The translations under genes were made by a program, and so were the position numbers. The notes under the pieces are model-generated. The model was not told the origin of the DNA and did no database searches. It saw only the letters and a program-made list of their open reading frames with translations. From Gp13-AA77 sp035949375 (lineage in GTDB: Bacteria; Acidobacteriota; Terriglobia; UBA7540): 64,000 nt of DNA. The DNA is taken from positions 107,785 to 171,784 of the forward strand of contig DASZIG010000122.1 in NCBI GenBank assembly GCA_035949375.1. The letters run 5' to 3'. This document shows, one piece after another, positions 25,133 through 33,832 of this stretch (its first letter is position 1; the number at the start of each line of letters is the position of its first letter).

Positions 25133-25766
25133 AGCCGCACGTCAAGGCTCGCGACCGTCCTCCGAACCTTGCACCTTAAGGGTAGCATGAGTGCGCGTCG
25201 ACTCTGAACGCCGCGGGCGGGTAAAACGGGCTGGATTTCCGAAACTCAGTCCGACGGCCTTACCACGCTGCAAGCTCTCGTAACTGACCGAGACCGACCT
25301 GCAAACGTCTCGAATACCAAGCCCACGGCGGGTATCCTTCGCCGTGGGCTTTCTCTTCGTCTTCAACTCGGTCAACTGCCTCTTCTGTCCACTTGGCCCA
25401 ACCAAGCCGCCGCTTGACTTCCAAGAGAACCCAGACTCCCCCCGATTTTTTCGGGAACCGCTCGCCAACCGCAGGCGCGCCTTCCCAAGTCAGCTAGACA
25501 AATATTTCGTTATGCGTTTTATTGCGGAGGCAGGCCTCTTTGACCGAAGATAAAATAGTAATTGATTGGTTATACCACTTTCCCGCAGGCAGGCTCTTTG
25601 CGGCTCTGCACCCTTGAGGCTTTGCGGCTTTGACACTCTGCTGTTCTCAAAATAGCCGGACTCGCGGGGACGCACCTTTTTCCACGGACTAAGTGACTGT
25701 GAATAAATCTATAATGTAGCCGTCCCAGGGTCCTTCCGAGGTAACCCGGGTGCTCGAGGGACGAGG
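25133..25766. other. Intergenic region with terminator-like hairpin and no credible gene
   Basis: The 634-bp gap separates the divergent arsA and SDR genes. It holds a strong hairpin at 25321-25349, a stretch at about 25586-25650 that looks like a degenerate heptamer tract (CTTTGCGGCTCTGC repeats), and a TATAAT hexamer at 25710-25715 upstream of the SDR. Open frames here lack start signals and family motifs. Confidence 0.6.
25321..25357 (+). terminator. Rho-independent terminator-like hairpin
   Basis: Perfect 10-bp stem GCCCACGGCG / CGCCGTGGGC with a 9-base loop, followed by TTTCTCTT. There is no plus-strand gene immediately upstream, so it may end an unannotated plus-strand transcript (a small RNA in ~25150-25320 is possible). 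Confidence 0.6.
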
Positions 25767-26525
25767 ATGTCAAATAACGGCAGAATCGCGCTCGTGACCG
25801 GCGCCGGCAGCGGCATCGGCCGCGCCGTCAGCCTTGCTTTGCAGGCCGCAGGATACTCCGTGGTGCTCGCGGGACGCCGTGCTACGACGCTCGAGGAGAC
25901 GGCGGGCGAGGCGCAGCCCGGCGGTGGTGTGATGCTCGTCGTGCCCGCCGATGTCAGCGATCCGGCAAGCGTCCGCGCCCTGTTCTCGCGCGCCCGGGAA
26001 GCCTTCGGCCGGCTGGACGTGCTCTTCAACAATGCCGGCATCGGTGCACCGGGGATTCCCATGGAGGATCTCACGCTCGAGCAGTGGAACGCCGTCGTGG
26101 GCGTCAACCTGACCGGCGCCTTCCTGTGCGCTCAGGAGGCGACCCGGATCATGAAGGCGCAGGAGCCGCGCGGCGGCCGCATTATCAACAACGGATCGAT
26201 TTCGGCGCACGCGCCGCGGCCCAATTCCGCGCCCTACACCGCCACCAAGCACGCCATGACCGGCCTCACCAAGTGCCTCTCGCTCGACGGGCGCAAGTAC
26301 GACATCGCCTGCAGCCAGATCGACGTCGGCAACGCGGCCACCGAAATGAGTGCGCGCATGGCTCGCGGCGTCCCCCAGGCGGACGGCACGCGCGCCGTCG
26401 AACCGCGCATGGATGTACGGCACGTGGCGGACGCCGTCCTTTACATGGCGAACCTGCCGCTCGACGCCAATGTGCAGTTCATGACCGTGATGGCCACCAA
26501 GATGCCGTTTATCGGACGCGGTTGA
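25767..26525 (+). CDS. Short-chain dehydrogenase/reductase
   Basis: A 252-residue SDR: cofactor motif TGAGSGIGRAV, NNAG, catalytic Ser in NNGSISAHAP, and YxxxK in APYTATKHAM. The Arg-Arg after beta-2 (LAGRRATT) suggests NADP(H). The C-terminal region QIDVGNAATEMSARM and the ending VMATKMPFIGRG match a group of SDRs annotated as general oxidoreductases. A TATAAT hexamer 52 bp upstream may be its -10 element, though no good -35 is seen. It shares a strand with the esterase that follows but is 123 bp away. Confidence 0.9.
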   Translation: MSNNGRIALVTGAGSGIGRAVSLALQAAGYSVVLAGRRATTLEETAGEAQPGGGVMLVVPADVSDPASVRALFSRAREAFGRLDVLFNNAGIGAPGIPMEDLTLEQWNAVVGVNLTGAFLCAQEATRIMKAQEPRGGRIINNGSISAHAPRPNSAPYTATKHAMTGLTKCLSLDGRKYDIACSQIDVGNAATEMSARMARGVPQADGTRAVEPRMDVRHVADAVLYMANLPLDANVQFMTVMATKMPFIGRG

Positions 26526-26648
26526 GCCGAGGGCATGGCTGCCCCTGATGGATTTTCTCGCGCCCGGTTAAGAGCCGCGCGAGTTGCACGTGTCTCGCAG
26601 ACCCGCATCGAGATGTCGATTTCAGATTCAGGATTGGAGGATCGGATC

Positions 26649-27842
26649 ATGAAACGCAGATCGTTTCTTGTCGTGGTTTCTCTCGCAGTGGCAATTCTCC
26701 CGGGCCGGGCGCAATCTCCCGCGACGCCAAGCACAGCCTCGCCGAACGCCGCGACGCAGGTTCAGCGTCCGCAACCACCGCCGCCCATCGTCTCGCCGGA
26801 AGTCCACTCGGACCGCAGCGTCACGTTCCGGTTCCGCGATCCCAATGCCAAAGAGGTGGCGCTGAACCTGGAGGGTACGGGGAAGCCGGAGCCCATGGAG
26901 AAGGACGACCAGGGCGTCTGGAGCATCACCACGCAAGCGCTCGAGCCCGACTATTACGGCTACACGTTTATCGCCGACGGAGTGAGCCTGGTCGATCCCT
27001 CAAACACCTTGATGAAGACGAACCTGCTCTCCCAGTCCAACATGGTGCACGTGCCGGGCTCGCCGCTACCGGATTGGGAGACGACGGACGTACCACATGG
27101 CATCGTCGACCACCACTTCTACCACTCGGCCGTGGTAGGCGACGACCGCGATTACTTCGTGTACACGCCTCCGGGCTACGATCCCAAAGCCAAAACCAGC
27201 TATCCCGTCTTCTACCTTCAGCACGGTTACAGCGACGGCGCTGATGGCTGGACCGTGGTGGGCCGCGCCAACTTCATCCTCGACAACCTGATCGCGCAAG
27301 GCAAGGTCCAGCCGATGCTGATCGTGATGACCCTCGGCTATGGCGCGCCGGAGATCCTGCATCGCGGCCCTGGAAGTTTCCGCGATCCGAGTTTGACGCA
27401 GCGCAACATGGATAAATTCGGTGAGGCGCTGATCACGGAGGTGATTCCGCAGGTGGAAAAGACCTATCGTGTCACCGCCGACCGCGAGCATCGCGCCCTG
27501 GCCGGGCTCTCGATGGGCGGCGCGGAGTCGCTTTATGTCGGCCTGAATCATCTGGACGAGTTTGCGTGGGTCGGGTCCTTCAGCGCCGGGGGTCTCGGCG
27601 ACAACTACGCCACCGAGTTTGCGCGCCTCGACTCAGGCGCGAATGCGCAACTCCACCTGCTCTGGATCGCCTGCGGCACCGACGATCGCCTCATCGGGCC
27701 CAATCGCAAGTTCCGGGAGTGGCTGACGTCGAAGGGAATCCAGCACACCGACATCGAAACCCCGGGCATGCACACGTGGATGGTCTGGCGCAGGAATCTC
27801 ATCGCGTTCGCGCCGCTGCTGTTCCAGAAGGAAGGGCATTAG
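26649..27842 (+). CDS. Secreted esterase of the enterochelin/feruloyl esterase type
   Basis: A 397-residue exported alpha/beta hydrolase. Start ATG 26649 is supported by GGAGG about 8 bp upstream and a signal peptide (MKRRSFLVVVSLAVAILPGRAQS). An Ala/Pro-rich linker is followed by a glycogen-debranching-like E-set domain (SVTFRFRDPNAKEVALNLEG in part) and an esterase-D fold: YPVFYLQHGYSDGADGW, nucleophile S288 in LAGLSMGGAE and H375 in PGMHTWMVW. This two-domain layout matches xylan-debranching feruloyl/acetyl esterases (XynZ-like) and predicts release of ester groups from plant polysaccharide. The longer frame from 26535 is not supported. Confidence 0.9.
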   Translation: MKRRSFLVVVSLAVAILPGRAQSPATPSTASPNAATQVQRPQPPPPIVSPEVHSDRSVTFRFRDPNAKEVALNLEGTGKPEPMEKDDQGVWSITTQALEPDYYGYTFIADGVSLVDPSNTLMKTNLLSQSNMVHVPGSPLPDWETTDVPHGIVDHHFYHSAVVGDDRDYFVYTPPGYDPKAKTSYPVFYLQHGYSDGADGWTVVGRANFILDNLIAQGKVQPMLIVMTLGYGAPEILHRGPGSFRDPSLTQRNMDKFGEALITEVIPQVEKTYRVTADREHRALAGLSMGGAESLYVGLNHLDEFAWVGSFSAGGLGDNYATEFARLDSGANAQLHLLWIACGTDDRLIGPNRKFREWLTSKGIQHTDIETPGMHTWMVWRRNLIAFAPLLFQKEGH

Positions 27843-27965
27843 CAACTGAGTCTCGAAAGCGAGGAGAAGGAGGCGGAGAATGGCGCAAGCGGTCACCGCA
27901 TATTCTGCGTAGAATGTCGCTGCCTTGGCGGTGGATAGCCGGGACATGGCAAAACCGGTCTTTGG

Positions 27966-27994
27966 TTGTTGTCAGGCAGTACCCCTGATATAGT
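27966..27994 (+). promoter_or_regulatory. Promoter of the toxin-antitoxin pair, leaderless-type
   Basis: TTGTTG (27966-27971), a 17-bp spacer, and TATAGT (27989-27994). The antitoxin ATG is at 28002, seven bases after the -10 box, so the transcript would begin at or within a base or two of the start codon. Confidence 0.6.
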
Positions 27995-28001
27995 TCAGGC
28001 T

Positions 28002-28244
28002 ATGAGAAAAGGTTCGCTGGCGACGGATGCGGAAGACTCGCCTCGGTTTGATGCCGTGGTGGAAGCCGCCGACCGTTTGACGCCGGACGAACAGCAGACG
28101 CTCATTGAAGTCCTCGGTCGCCGCCTGGCGGAACGCGGGCGCGCTAAGATCGTTTCCGACGTCAACGAGGCGCAGCGCGAGTTTGAGAGCGGCGCTCTCC
28201 ACTCAGTCTCACCGCACGAGATCATGAAAGACGTCCTTTCGTGA
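28002..28244 (+). CDS. Antitoxin of a RelE/YafQ-type pair
   Basis: An 80-residue protein whose core AVVEAADRLTPDEQQTLIEVLGRRLAERGRAKI matches the small antitoxin-like proteins that accompany RelE/StbE-family toxins. It is acidic in the middle and lacks an obvious RHH or HTH fold, as in that family. It starts at ATG 28002 directly after a promoter and overlaps the toxin gene by 4 bp (GTGA). The gene is intact although its toxin is not. Confidence 0.72.
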   Translation: MRKGSLATDAEDSPRFDAVVEAADRLTPDEQQTLIEVLGRRLAERGRAKIVSDVNEAQREFESGALHSVSPHEIMKDVLS

Positions 28245-28522
28245 GAAGGGCCCTGCTGCGTTCCAGCGCCTTCGTTCGCAGAGCGAAAGCTGTCCTCAAA
28301 AAGAACCCCCAGCGCTCCTCTGAGCTTCAGGCCGTTCTGGATCTACTCGCCGTCGACTGTTTTCATTCCCAATTAAAGACTCACAAACTCAAGGGCGAAC
28401 TGGGCGGGTGCTGGGCTTGTAGCGCTGGATATGACCTTAGGCTTGTCTTTCAGTTCGTTGAATGAGAAGGCGCCGAGGCCATCCTACTGTTGACCATCGG
28501 CACCCACGAGGAAGTTTACTGA
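28241..28522 (+). pseudogene. RelE/StbE-family toxin with premature in-frame stop
   Basis: The frame begins GTG at 28241 and reads RSSAFVRRAKAVLKKNPQ, LKTHKLKGELGGCWACSAGYDLRLVFQFVE, a convincing RelE-like toxin. A TGA at 28463-28465 then stops it, but the same frame continues with EGAEAILLLTIGTHEEVY to a second TGA at 28520-28522, exactly the conserved C-terminus of the family, which is usually joined through a His or Lys at the stop position. The terminal residues normally contribute to the active site, so the 74-residue product is probably inactive. Confidence 0.82.
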
Positions 28523-28639
28523 ACCGAGGGCGGTCTCCAGCCCGAGGGCGCGATTTCAAATCGCTTGCTCTTGTATCGCGGCCTTCATTACGATATGCCG
28601 TTGATCTGAAGCACAGAGGCGGGACTGATCCGAGGAGGA

Positions 28640-30022
28640 ATGATGACCAGCAACGGTATTTCGAGACGTACCTTCATGCGGCGGACCGCCGGGGTCGCGG
28701 GCGCGGCGGTAGCTGGGCGGCTGATCATGCTCGACCCCGGCAGGGCGCCGGCCGCAACGCTCAAAGCGGCAGGCCGCGGCCTCGCCGCCCCGAGTGACAC
28801 GGTTCACTTCGGGATGATCGGCATCGGCATGCAGGGTTCGGGCCTGCTTGGCACCGCGATCCAGTTGCCCGGCGTGGAGTGCATCGCGGCCTGCGATCTC
28901 TATGACGGGCGCCTCGAGCTGGCGAAAGAGATCGTCGGAAAGCCGATCGCGACCACCCGGCGATATCAGGACCTGCTTGCCAACAAGGACGTGGACTGCC
29001 TGATTGCGGCCGTGCCCGACCACTGGCACAAACAGATCGTGGTGGACGCCTGCAACGCCGGCAAGGATATCTACTGCGAGAAGCCGATGACGCACCACGT
29101 CGAGGAAGGCTTCGAGATCATCGCCGCCGAGCAGAAGAACAGCCGCATTGTGCAGATCGGCAGCCAGCGCCGGAGCTCGATCCTGTTCAACAAAGCGCGG
29201 GACCTGGTGGCGCACGGCGAGATCGGCGACGTCTGCCTGGTGGAAGCCGGACTCGGACGCAATGATCCTTGCGGGGCCTGGGTCTATCCGCCTCCGCCTG
29301 ACCTTTCGCCGCAGAATCTCGACTGGGAGACGTGGCAAGGCACGGCCCCGAAGCACGCCTTTGATCCCATCCGCTTCGCGCGCTGGCGCGCCTTTCAGGA
29401 CTATGGCGAAGGTGTTCCCGGCGATCTCTGCGTGCACCTGCTCACCGGTATCCACTCCGTGATGGCGGTCGGCGCCCCGCCCGATCGTGCTGTGTCATTC
29501 GGCGGCCTGTTCCGCTGGACCGAGGACGGCCGTGACCAGCCCGACTGCATGACCACGCTGTATGAGTATCCGAAATTCCGCTCCAGCATCCGGGTAACGT
29601 TGAACACGGACATGCCCGAGATCACGCGGTTCATGGGCACGCGGGGCATCATCGAGCTTCGCGATGACGCGGTGTTCGTAACGCATCAGGACGGCCAAGA
29701 GCACGGGCCCTGTTACTACACCTCCGGGTATCCCCAGGCGCTGCGCGCGGAGTACGTGAAGCACTGGGAGGAGACGCACGAAACGAAGCCCGGCACGGCG
29801 CAGGCGCTCGAGTCGGTCACGTATCGGGCGCCGGACGGCTACAACGAGGATCGCGAACACTTGTGGAACTACTTCCAGTCGGTGCGTACGCGCGCGCCTT
29901 CGGTGGAGGACGGCACCTTCGGCAACAACGCGGCGATCGCCTGCCACATGGCGAACGCCTCATACTTCCGCAAGGGCCTGGCCGAGTGGAACGCGGCCGG
30001 GCGCAAAATCGAGAACGCCTGA
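28640..30022 (+). CDS. TAT-exported Gfo/Idh/MocA family oxidoreductase
   Basis: A 460-residue NAD(P)-dependent dehydrogenase with a twin-arginine signal (SRRTFMRRTAGVAGAAVAG) for folded export. The Rossmann start is FGMIGIGMQGSGLLG, followed by AACDLYDGRLELAKE and the hallmark CEKPMTHHVEEG, where the Lys of EKP is the proton donor region. The catalytic C-terminal domain has GDLCVHLLTGIHSVMAVG. Secreted members of this family in Acidobacteria and Bacteroidetes usually oxidise or eliminate sugars outside the membrane. GAGGAGG upstream supports the first ATG (28640). Confidence 0.92.
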   Translation: MMTSNGISRRTFMRRTAGVAGAAVAGRLIMLDPGRAPAATLKAAGRGLAAPSDTVHFGMIGIGMQGSGLLGTAIQLPGVECIAACDLYDGRLELAKEIVGKPIATTRRYQDLLANKDVDCLIAAVPDHWHKQIVVDACNAGKDIYCEKPMTHHVEEGFEIIAAEQKNSRIVQIGSQRRSSILFNKARDLVAHGEIGDVCLVEAGLGRNDPCGAWVYPPPPDLSPQNLDWETWQGTAPKHAFDPIRFARWRAFQDYGEGVPGDLCVHLLTGIHSVMAVGAPPDRAVSFGGLFRWTEDGRDQPDCMTTLYEYPKFRSSIRVTLNTDMPEITRFMGTRGIIELRDDAVFVTHQDGQEHGPCYYTSGYPQALRAEYVKHWEETHETKPGTAQALESVTYRAPDGYNEDREHLWNYFQSVRTRAPSVEDGTFGNNAAIACHMANASYFRKGLAEWNAAGRKIENA

Positions 30023-30071
30023 CTCGACTTCGCTTGACGGCGGAACCTGGTTCGATGTCGCGGGGAAATCA

Positions 30072-30125
30072 CGGGCTTGCACCTCAAGCCTTTGGGGGCA
30101 ATTGGTGGCTTGAAGTGCAAGCCCG
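30072..30125. terminator. Hairpin after the Gfo/Idh/MocA gene
   Basis: Arms CGGGCTTGCACCTCAAGCC (30072-30090) and its complement (30107-30125) pair with one mismatch over 19 bp. There is no U-tract directly after it, so it may be a stability or attenuation element more than a classical terminator. Confidence 0.55.
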
Positions 30126-30309
30126 CGTTCGGATCGTGCCACTACTTTTGTAGCAAAAACGGGGCGGCGAGTCCAATCGATTTTCTTTATGGTGACCATC
30201 GTGTACGTACACGGTGACGATCCCCGTGCTCGCCGGCCGCCGGCCGCGGTACAATCTCAGTCAGGCGGACGCCGGACTTTTCGGCGTTCGAGCCTCCCGA
30301 CATCCGCAG

Positions 30310-30933
30310 ATGCCACGACGCGCCAACCCGCCGAGCGCCGCGCTCCAGGGCACCGAGGCCACTCCGGAGAGCCTGCTTTCGCGAGCTTCGAGCGGTGATC
30401 GCGAAGCTTTCCTCGAGATCTACGACCGTCTGGCGCCTCGCATTCTGGGCGTGATCGAGCGCATTCTAGGCGGCGCAGGTCCAAGCGAGCAGGTTTTGGA
30501 AGAGGTCTTCGCCGAGCTATGGAACGGGGCGCGGTCCTTCTCGGGCAGCGGGACGAGCGTGGCGGCGTGGCTTACGTTCCGAGCCCGCATCGTGGCGCTC
30601 GACCGGCGGTCGAGCGGGGCGAATCCGGTTTCCGGAACATCCAGGCGCCGGCGCGAGTCCGCGAGCGCTTCCGTGACCACGGGGCTTCCCGATGCGGAAG
30701 CCATCCGCCGCATCGAACAGCGCCGTCCGTTGCTGGCCAAGGTGCTCGGACAGTTGCCGCGCGAGCAGTTGAGGGCGTTGGAACTCGTGGTTTTCGAAGG
30801 CCGCTCCGAGACCGAGGTCGCCGATCACTTGCGCGAGCCGCTGGCCAAGGTGAAGGCGGAACTGCGCGCGGCCGTTCGCTTTCTAAGGCATCGGCGGCGC
30901 GCCGTGGTGGGATCATGGGCTGTCAACATCTAG
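30310..30933 (+). CDS. ECF sigma factor
   Basis: About 207 residues from ATG 30310 (MPRRANPP). The sigma-2 region is visible as DREAFLEIYDRLAPRILGVIERILG and SEQVLEEVFAELWNGARSF, then VAAWLTFRARIVALDRR, followed by a variable basic linker and a sigma-4 region VLGQLPREQLRALELVVFEGRSETEVADHLREPLAKVKAEL in parts. This is an RpoE/SigK-like extracytoplasmic sigma. It overlaps the anti-sigma gene by 19 bp, so the two are coupled. A TACAAT hexamer at ~30251-30256 may be part of its promoter. The longer frame from 30214 is less likely. Confidence 0.87.
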   Translation: MPRRANPPSAALQGTEATPESLLSRASSGDREAFLEIYDRLAPRILGVIERILGGAGPSEQVLEEVFAELWNGARSFSGSGTSVAAWLTFRARIVALDRRSSGANPVSGTSRRRRESASASVTTGLPDAEAIRRIEQRRPLLAKVLGQLPREQLRALELVVFEGRSETEVADHLREPLAKVKAELRAAVRFLRHRRRAVVGSWAVNI

Positions 30934-31214
30934 AAGATGAGTACGAGCTTTATCTCCTCGGTGCCTTTCCGGGCGAAGCGCCGGGCGATCTGGAATCGCA
31001 CCTTAGGGATGACTGTCCCAACTGCCTGCAAGGATTGCGCGAGGCGGCCGAATCAGTCTACTGGCTGGTGCAGAGCGCCGATCCCGTGCGGCCGCGGCCG
31101 GCAGTGAGGTTGCGCCTCGCCGCGCGCCTCGACTCAGCGGGATCGACCAGCGTTCGTGCGGCCGCGGAGCCCGTGCGCGGCAGGGATCGGACGCGCCCCG
31201 CCCGCAAGCGATAG
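30915..31214 (+). CDS. Mini anti-sigma factor with zinc-binding motif
   Basis: A 99-residue protein (MGCQHLEDEYELYLLGAF) carrying the zinc anti-sigma pattern: an early His/Glu-rich helix, then LESHLRDDCPNC, matching HxxxCxxC. It is short and lacks a membrane helix or the usual large C-terminal sensor, so it would be a cytoplasmic anti-sigma that binds the overlapping ECF sigma factor and perhaps responds to redox or metal state through the cysteines. The Arg/Ala-rich tail is not conserved in appearance. Confidence 0.78.
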   Translation: MGCQHLEDEYELYLLGAFPGEAPGDLESHLRDDCPNCLQGLREAAESVYWLVQSADPVRPRPAVRLRLAARLDSAGSTSVRAAAEPVRGRDRTRPARKR

Positions 31215-31257
31215 ATCCCGCGTAGTGCCACCTCCGCCACCACGCCCCTCCGGATCG

Positions 31258-33825
31258 CTAGTGCGCCACCACCGCCAGGATCGCATCCTCGTCGATCGCG
31301 ATGCGGTCAGGGCGGATGCTGCTCGTGAAGCGAAAATGTCCGCCGGCGCCCGTTACGGCCACGAGCACGCGCCGGGGCCTGGCGGCCTGAGCTGCCGCCG
31401 AACGATAGGACACGCTGACGGGAACCAGCATCTCGAAGTCGGGGATGCCGGAGCCCTCGGTAATCGTGCCTTCCACCTGGTAGGCGCCGCTCGCCAACCG
31501 GCGCGTGCTGCTCTGAAGACGGTACTCCGGCACGCCCGTGGAATACACCCACTCGTTGAAAAACCAATCCAGACGCTTGTCGTGTTCGAGATCGGCCTCG
31601 CGCGTCATGTACTTCTCGGCGTGGCGGACGAAGTCTTCGGTGGACGGGGTCTCGCCCTGGTACTCGCTTTCGAAGTCGCGGAGCATCTGGAAGAACCGCG
31701 CATCCGATCCCGTCTGCGGATCGGTGAGGAGCCCGCGCAGCATGTGCAGCACCCAGCAGGACTTCTTGTAGACGATGTCATCGTAACCCGAGGGATCGAG
31801 TGAATTGCTGAGCCGGCCGCCGAGCCATATGGGGCCTTCGGATTCCACCGGATGGCCCTCTTTGTTCCTGGCCAGCAGATCCCTCCGGTAGTCGCGCAGA
31901 AGCTGGCGCATGGGGCGTTCGCCATCCTTCTGCTGGGTGAGGCTGAGCGCGGCCGCGTAGCTCGCGAATCCCTCGGAAAGCCATTGATCGTGATAGGTGC
32001 GCCAGCCCACGGCGTTGCCCCACCACTGATGGGCGATTTCATGCTGGACGGCGACGCTGTCCTCGAGGTTCTCGAACTGGTTCTTGACGCCCATCTGGAA
32101 GCGGACGAAGGATGGGAGGAAGGCGAAGGTGGGAAGATAGATCAACTCCGGCCAGCCCTGGCCGAAATTCCCCGGAATCTGCGCCAGGGCCAGCCTCGGG
32201 TAAGGGAAGGGGCCAAAGAGCGTCTGGAAATAACGGACGGCTTGAGCGGCGTTGTCCGCCACCTTGCCGATGAGGGCCGCCGGCGACAGGCGGACGACCG
32301 CCGGCGGCACGGGATCTCGACTGAGTTCCGCCTGATCCCGATCCGCCTCGGCTTGGGCCTGCCGGAAACGCGCTTCCAGGGCCGCTTCCGCCTCCCGGGT
32401 GGCATACACCTGCACCTGCACCTTGCCGAGGTCCCGCGTTTCGAGATCATAGGGGCCGAGATTGAATCCGGCCAGGGGAAAGACGCCGTCGGACACCCAG
32501 TGGCTGCGATGAACCCCTTCCGCCGACGACTCGTCGACGCGCCGGCCGGTCGCCACCAAGGTCAGGTTATCGGGATACTCGAAGGTGAGATCGTAGTTCG
32601 CTCCGGGACTGGCGCCGGCGTTCGGATACCAGCTGCTGTGAGCCCCCACGTACAGAACTCCGTTGCCCACGTCGGCGATCACGTTGCCATGGTACGCGAA
32701 CGTGAGCTTGAACCTTTCTCCGCGGGGATGGGCCTTGGGCAGAATGACCGCCACCCAGTCGCTGCGCTCATGCGGCTTGGGGTCCTGGGCCAGGGCGCCC
32801 TGGAACTCAGGTAGCACGGCTCCGTTCTCATCGCGCACGCTCGCCACTTCCAGGCGCCCGGCGAGCTCGAAAGCCAGGAAGCGCTCGGGCAGGCGCGACT
32901 CCAGATCAAGATCGGCCCGGCCCTCCAGACTCTTATCGGGATTGATGTGCGTGTCGACGCGATAGGAGCGCACTTGAAAGGCCGGCTGCCACGGGTTCCC
33001 CGGGAGGGTCTGGGTTTGACTTGGAAAAGAGCACCAGACGTCGGCGAACGGCGAGCTCGCGCCGGCCTTCCCCGGCGCCAGAGCCACGACCTGCACGGCC
33101 TCCGGGCGGCGTTCATCCACCGAGAGCGCGAAAGGACCGAGCGTCAATCCTTCGATCTGGGCGCTGAAGTATTCCGGCCGGCGGTCGCTCACCAAGTCCT
33201 CGAGGATGCGCAGCGAATGCCCGGTATCCAGCCGCGAGGCCAGTTCGTTCCAGAGAGGCAGAAGCCCGGTGGGCTGTTCCGCCGCCTCGGGATCAGGCGC
33301 TTGCGCCTTGCTCAGCAATTCGCGCGCCGTGGCATCGTTGAAGCGAAAGTACGCCGAGCTGAACTTCTCTTCGAGAACCGCCGACGACGTAAACCGGGAG
33401 AGCGATTCCCCTTCGGCGGGCGCGGAAGGCATCAGCAGCACCTCGCCGTCGCCCGTGAAGACGGCGCCCGTTACTTCGCCCTCGACCGCGGTGAGCAGCC
33501 CGACGAAGCCGCGATTGAGATAGATCGTGGCCCGGTCACGCGTGATGCGGACGTCACGGATAAAATAAATCTGGGCGGGGTCCACGGTGAGCGCGTTGAG
33601 CTTCTCGAGCAGCGCGCCGGGATCCTGCCGCGCGGCCCCGGCGGCCCCGGTGGCCCCGGTGGCCGACGTCTGGGGAATCGCCGGAACCACCGCGATCAAG
33701 ACCAGCGCGATCAAGACCAGGACCGGGGCCAGCAGGGCCAGCGCCGTTTTCCCGGCGGCTCGTTGAATTCCCGGCGCGCAAATCAGGGTTTCGGTCGCGG
33801 ACGTCGACGGCCACAGGCGGCGCAT
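31258..33825 (-). CDS. M1 family metallopeptidase, membrane-anchored
   Basis: An 855-residue gluzincin aminopeptidase-like protein. The zinc motif HEIAHQWWGN starts at His595 and is followed by the third ligand in DQWLSEGFASYAA. An N-terminal helix (ALLAPVLVLIALVLIAVVPAI, residues ~30-50) anchors it, followed by a short Gly/Ala/Thr-rich stretch. Residues 60-330 are an extra N-terminal domain, then the M1 beta-domain (YRVDTHINPDKSLEGRADLDLESRLPERFLAFEL in part). The GAMEN exopeptidase motif is not obvious, so specificity is uncertain. It converges with the anti-sigma gene. Confidence 0.9.
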   Translation of the reverse strand: MRRLWPSTSATETLICAPGIQRAAGKTALALLAPVLVLIALVLIAVVPAIPQTSATGATGAAGAARQDPGALLEKLNALTVDPAQIYFIRDVRITRDRATIYLNRGFVGLLTAVEGEVTGAVFTGDGEVLLMPSAPAEGESLSRFTSSAVLEEKFSSAYFRFNDATARELLSKAQAPDPEAAEQPTGLLPLWNELASRLDTGHSLRILEDLVSDRRPEYFSAQIEGLTLGPFALSVDERRPEAVQVVALAPGKAGASSPFADVWCSFPSQTQTLPGNPWQPAFQVRSYRVDTHINPDKSLEGRADLDLESRLPERFLAFELAGRLEVASVRDENGAVLPEFQGALAQDPKPHERSDWVAVILPKAHPRGERFKLTFAYHGNVIADVGNGVLYVGAHSSWYPNAGASPGANYDLTFEYPDNLTLVATGRRVDESSAEGVHRSHWVSDGVFPLAGFNLGPYDLETRDLGKVQVQVYATREAEAALEARFRQAQAEADRDQAELSRDPVPPAVVRLSPAALIGKVADNAAQAVRYFQTLFGPFPYPRLALAQIPGNFGQGWPELIYLPTFAFLPSFVRFQMGVKNQFENLEDSVAVQHEIAHQWWGNAVGWRTYHDQWLSEGFASYAAALSLTQQKDGERPMRQLLRDYRRDLLARNKEGHPVESEGPIWLGGRLSNSLDPSGYDDIVYKKSCWVLHMLRGLLTDPQTGSDARFFQMLRDFESEYQGETPSTEDFVRHAEKYMTREADLEHDKRLDWFFNEWVYSTGVPEYRLQSSTRRLASGAYQVEGTITEGSGIPDFEMLVPVSVSYRSAAAQAARPRRVLVAVTGAGGHFRFTSSIRPDRIAIDEDAILAVVAH

Positions 33826-33832
33826 GGAGATA

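Noticed and set aside
25142..25553. Open frames in the gap between arsA and the SDR (25142-25468 minus, 25344-25553 plus)
   Set aside because: No ribosome-binding site, no recognisable family, and they cross the terminator-like hairpin and AT-rich low-complexity DNA.
28463..28465. In-frame TGA in the RelE-like gene as a selenocysteine codon
   Set aside because: RelE toxins do not use selenocysteine, no SECIS-like stem is evident right after the codon, and the position is normally a charged residue; a nonsense mutation is simpler.
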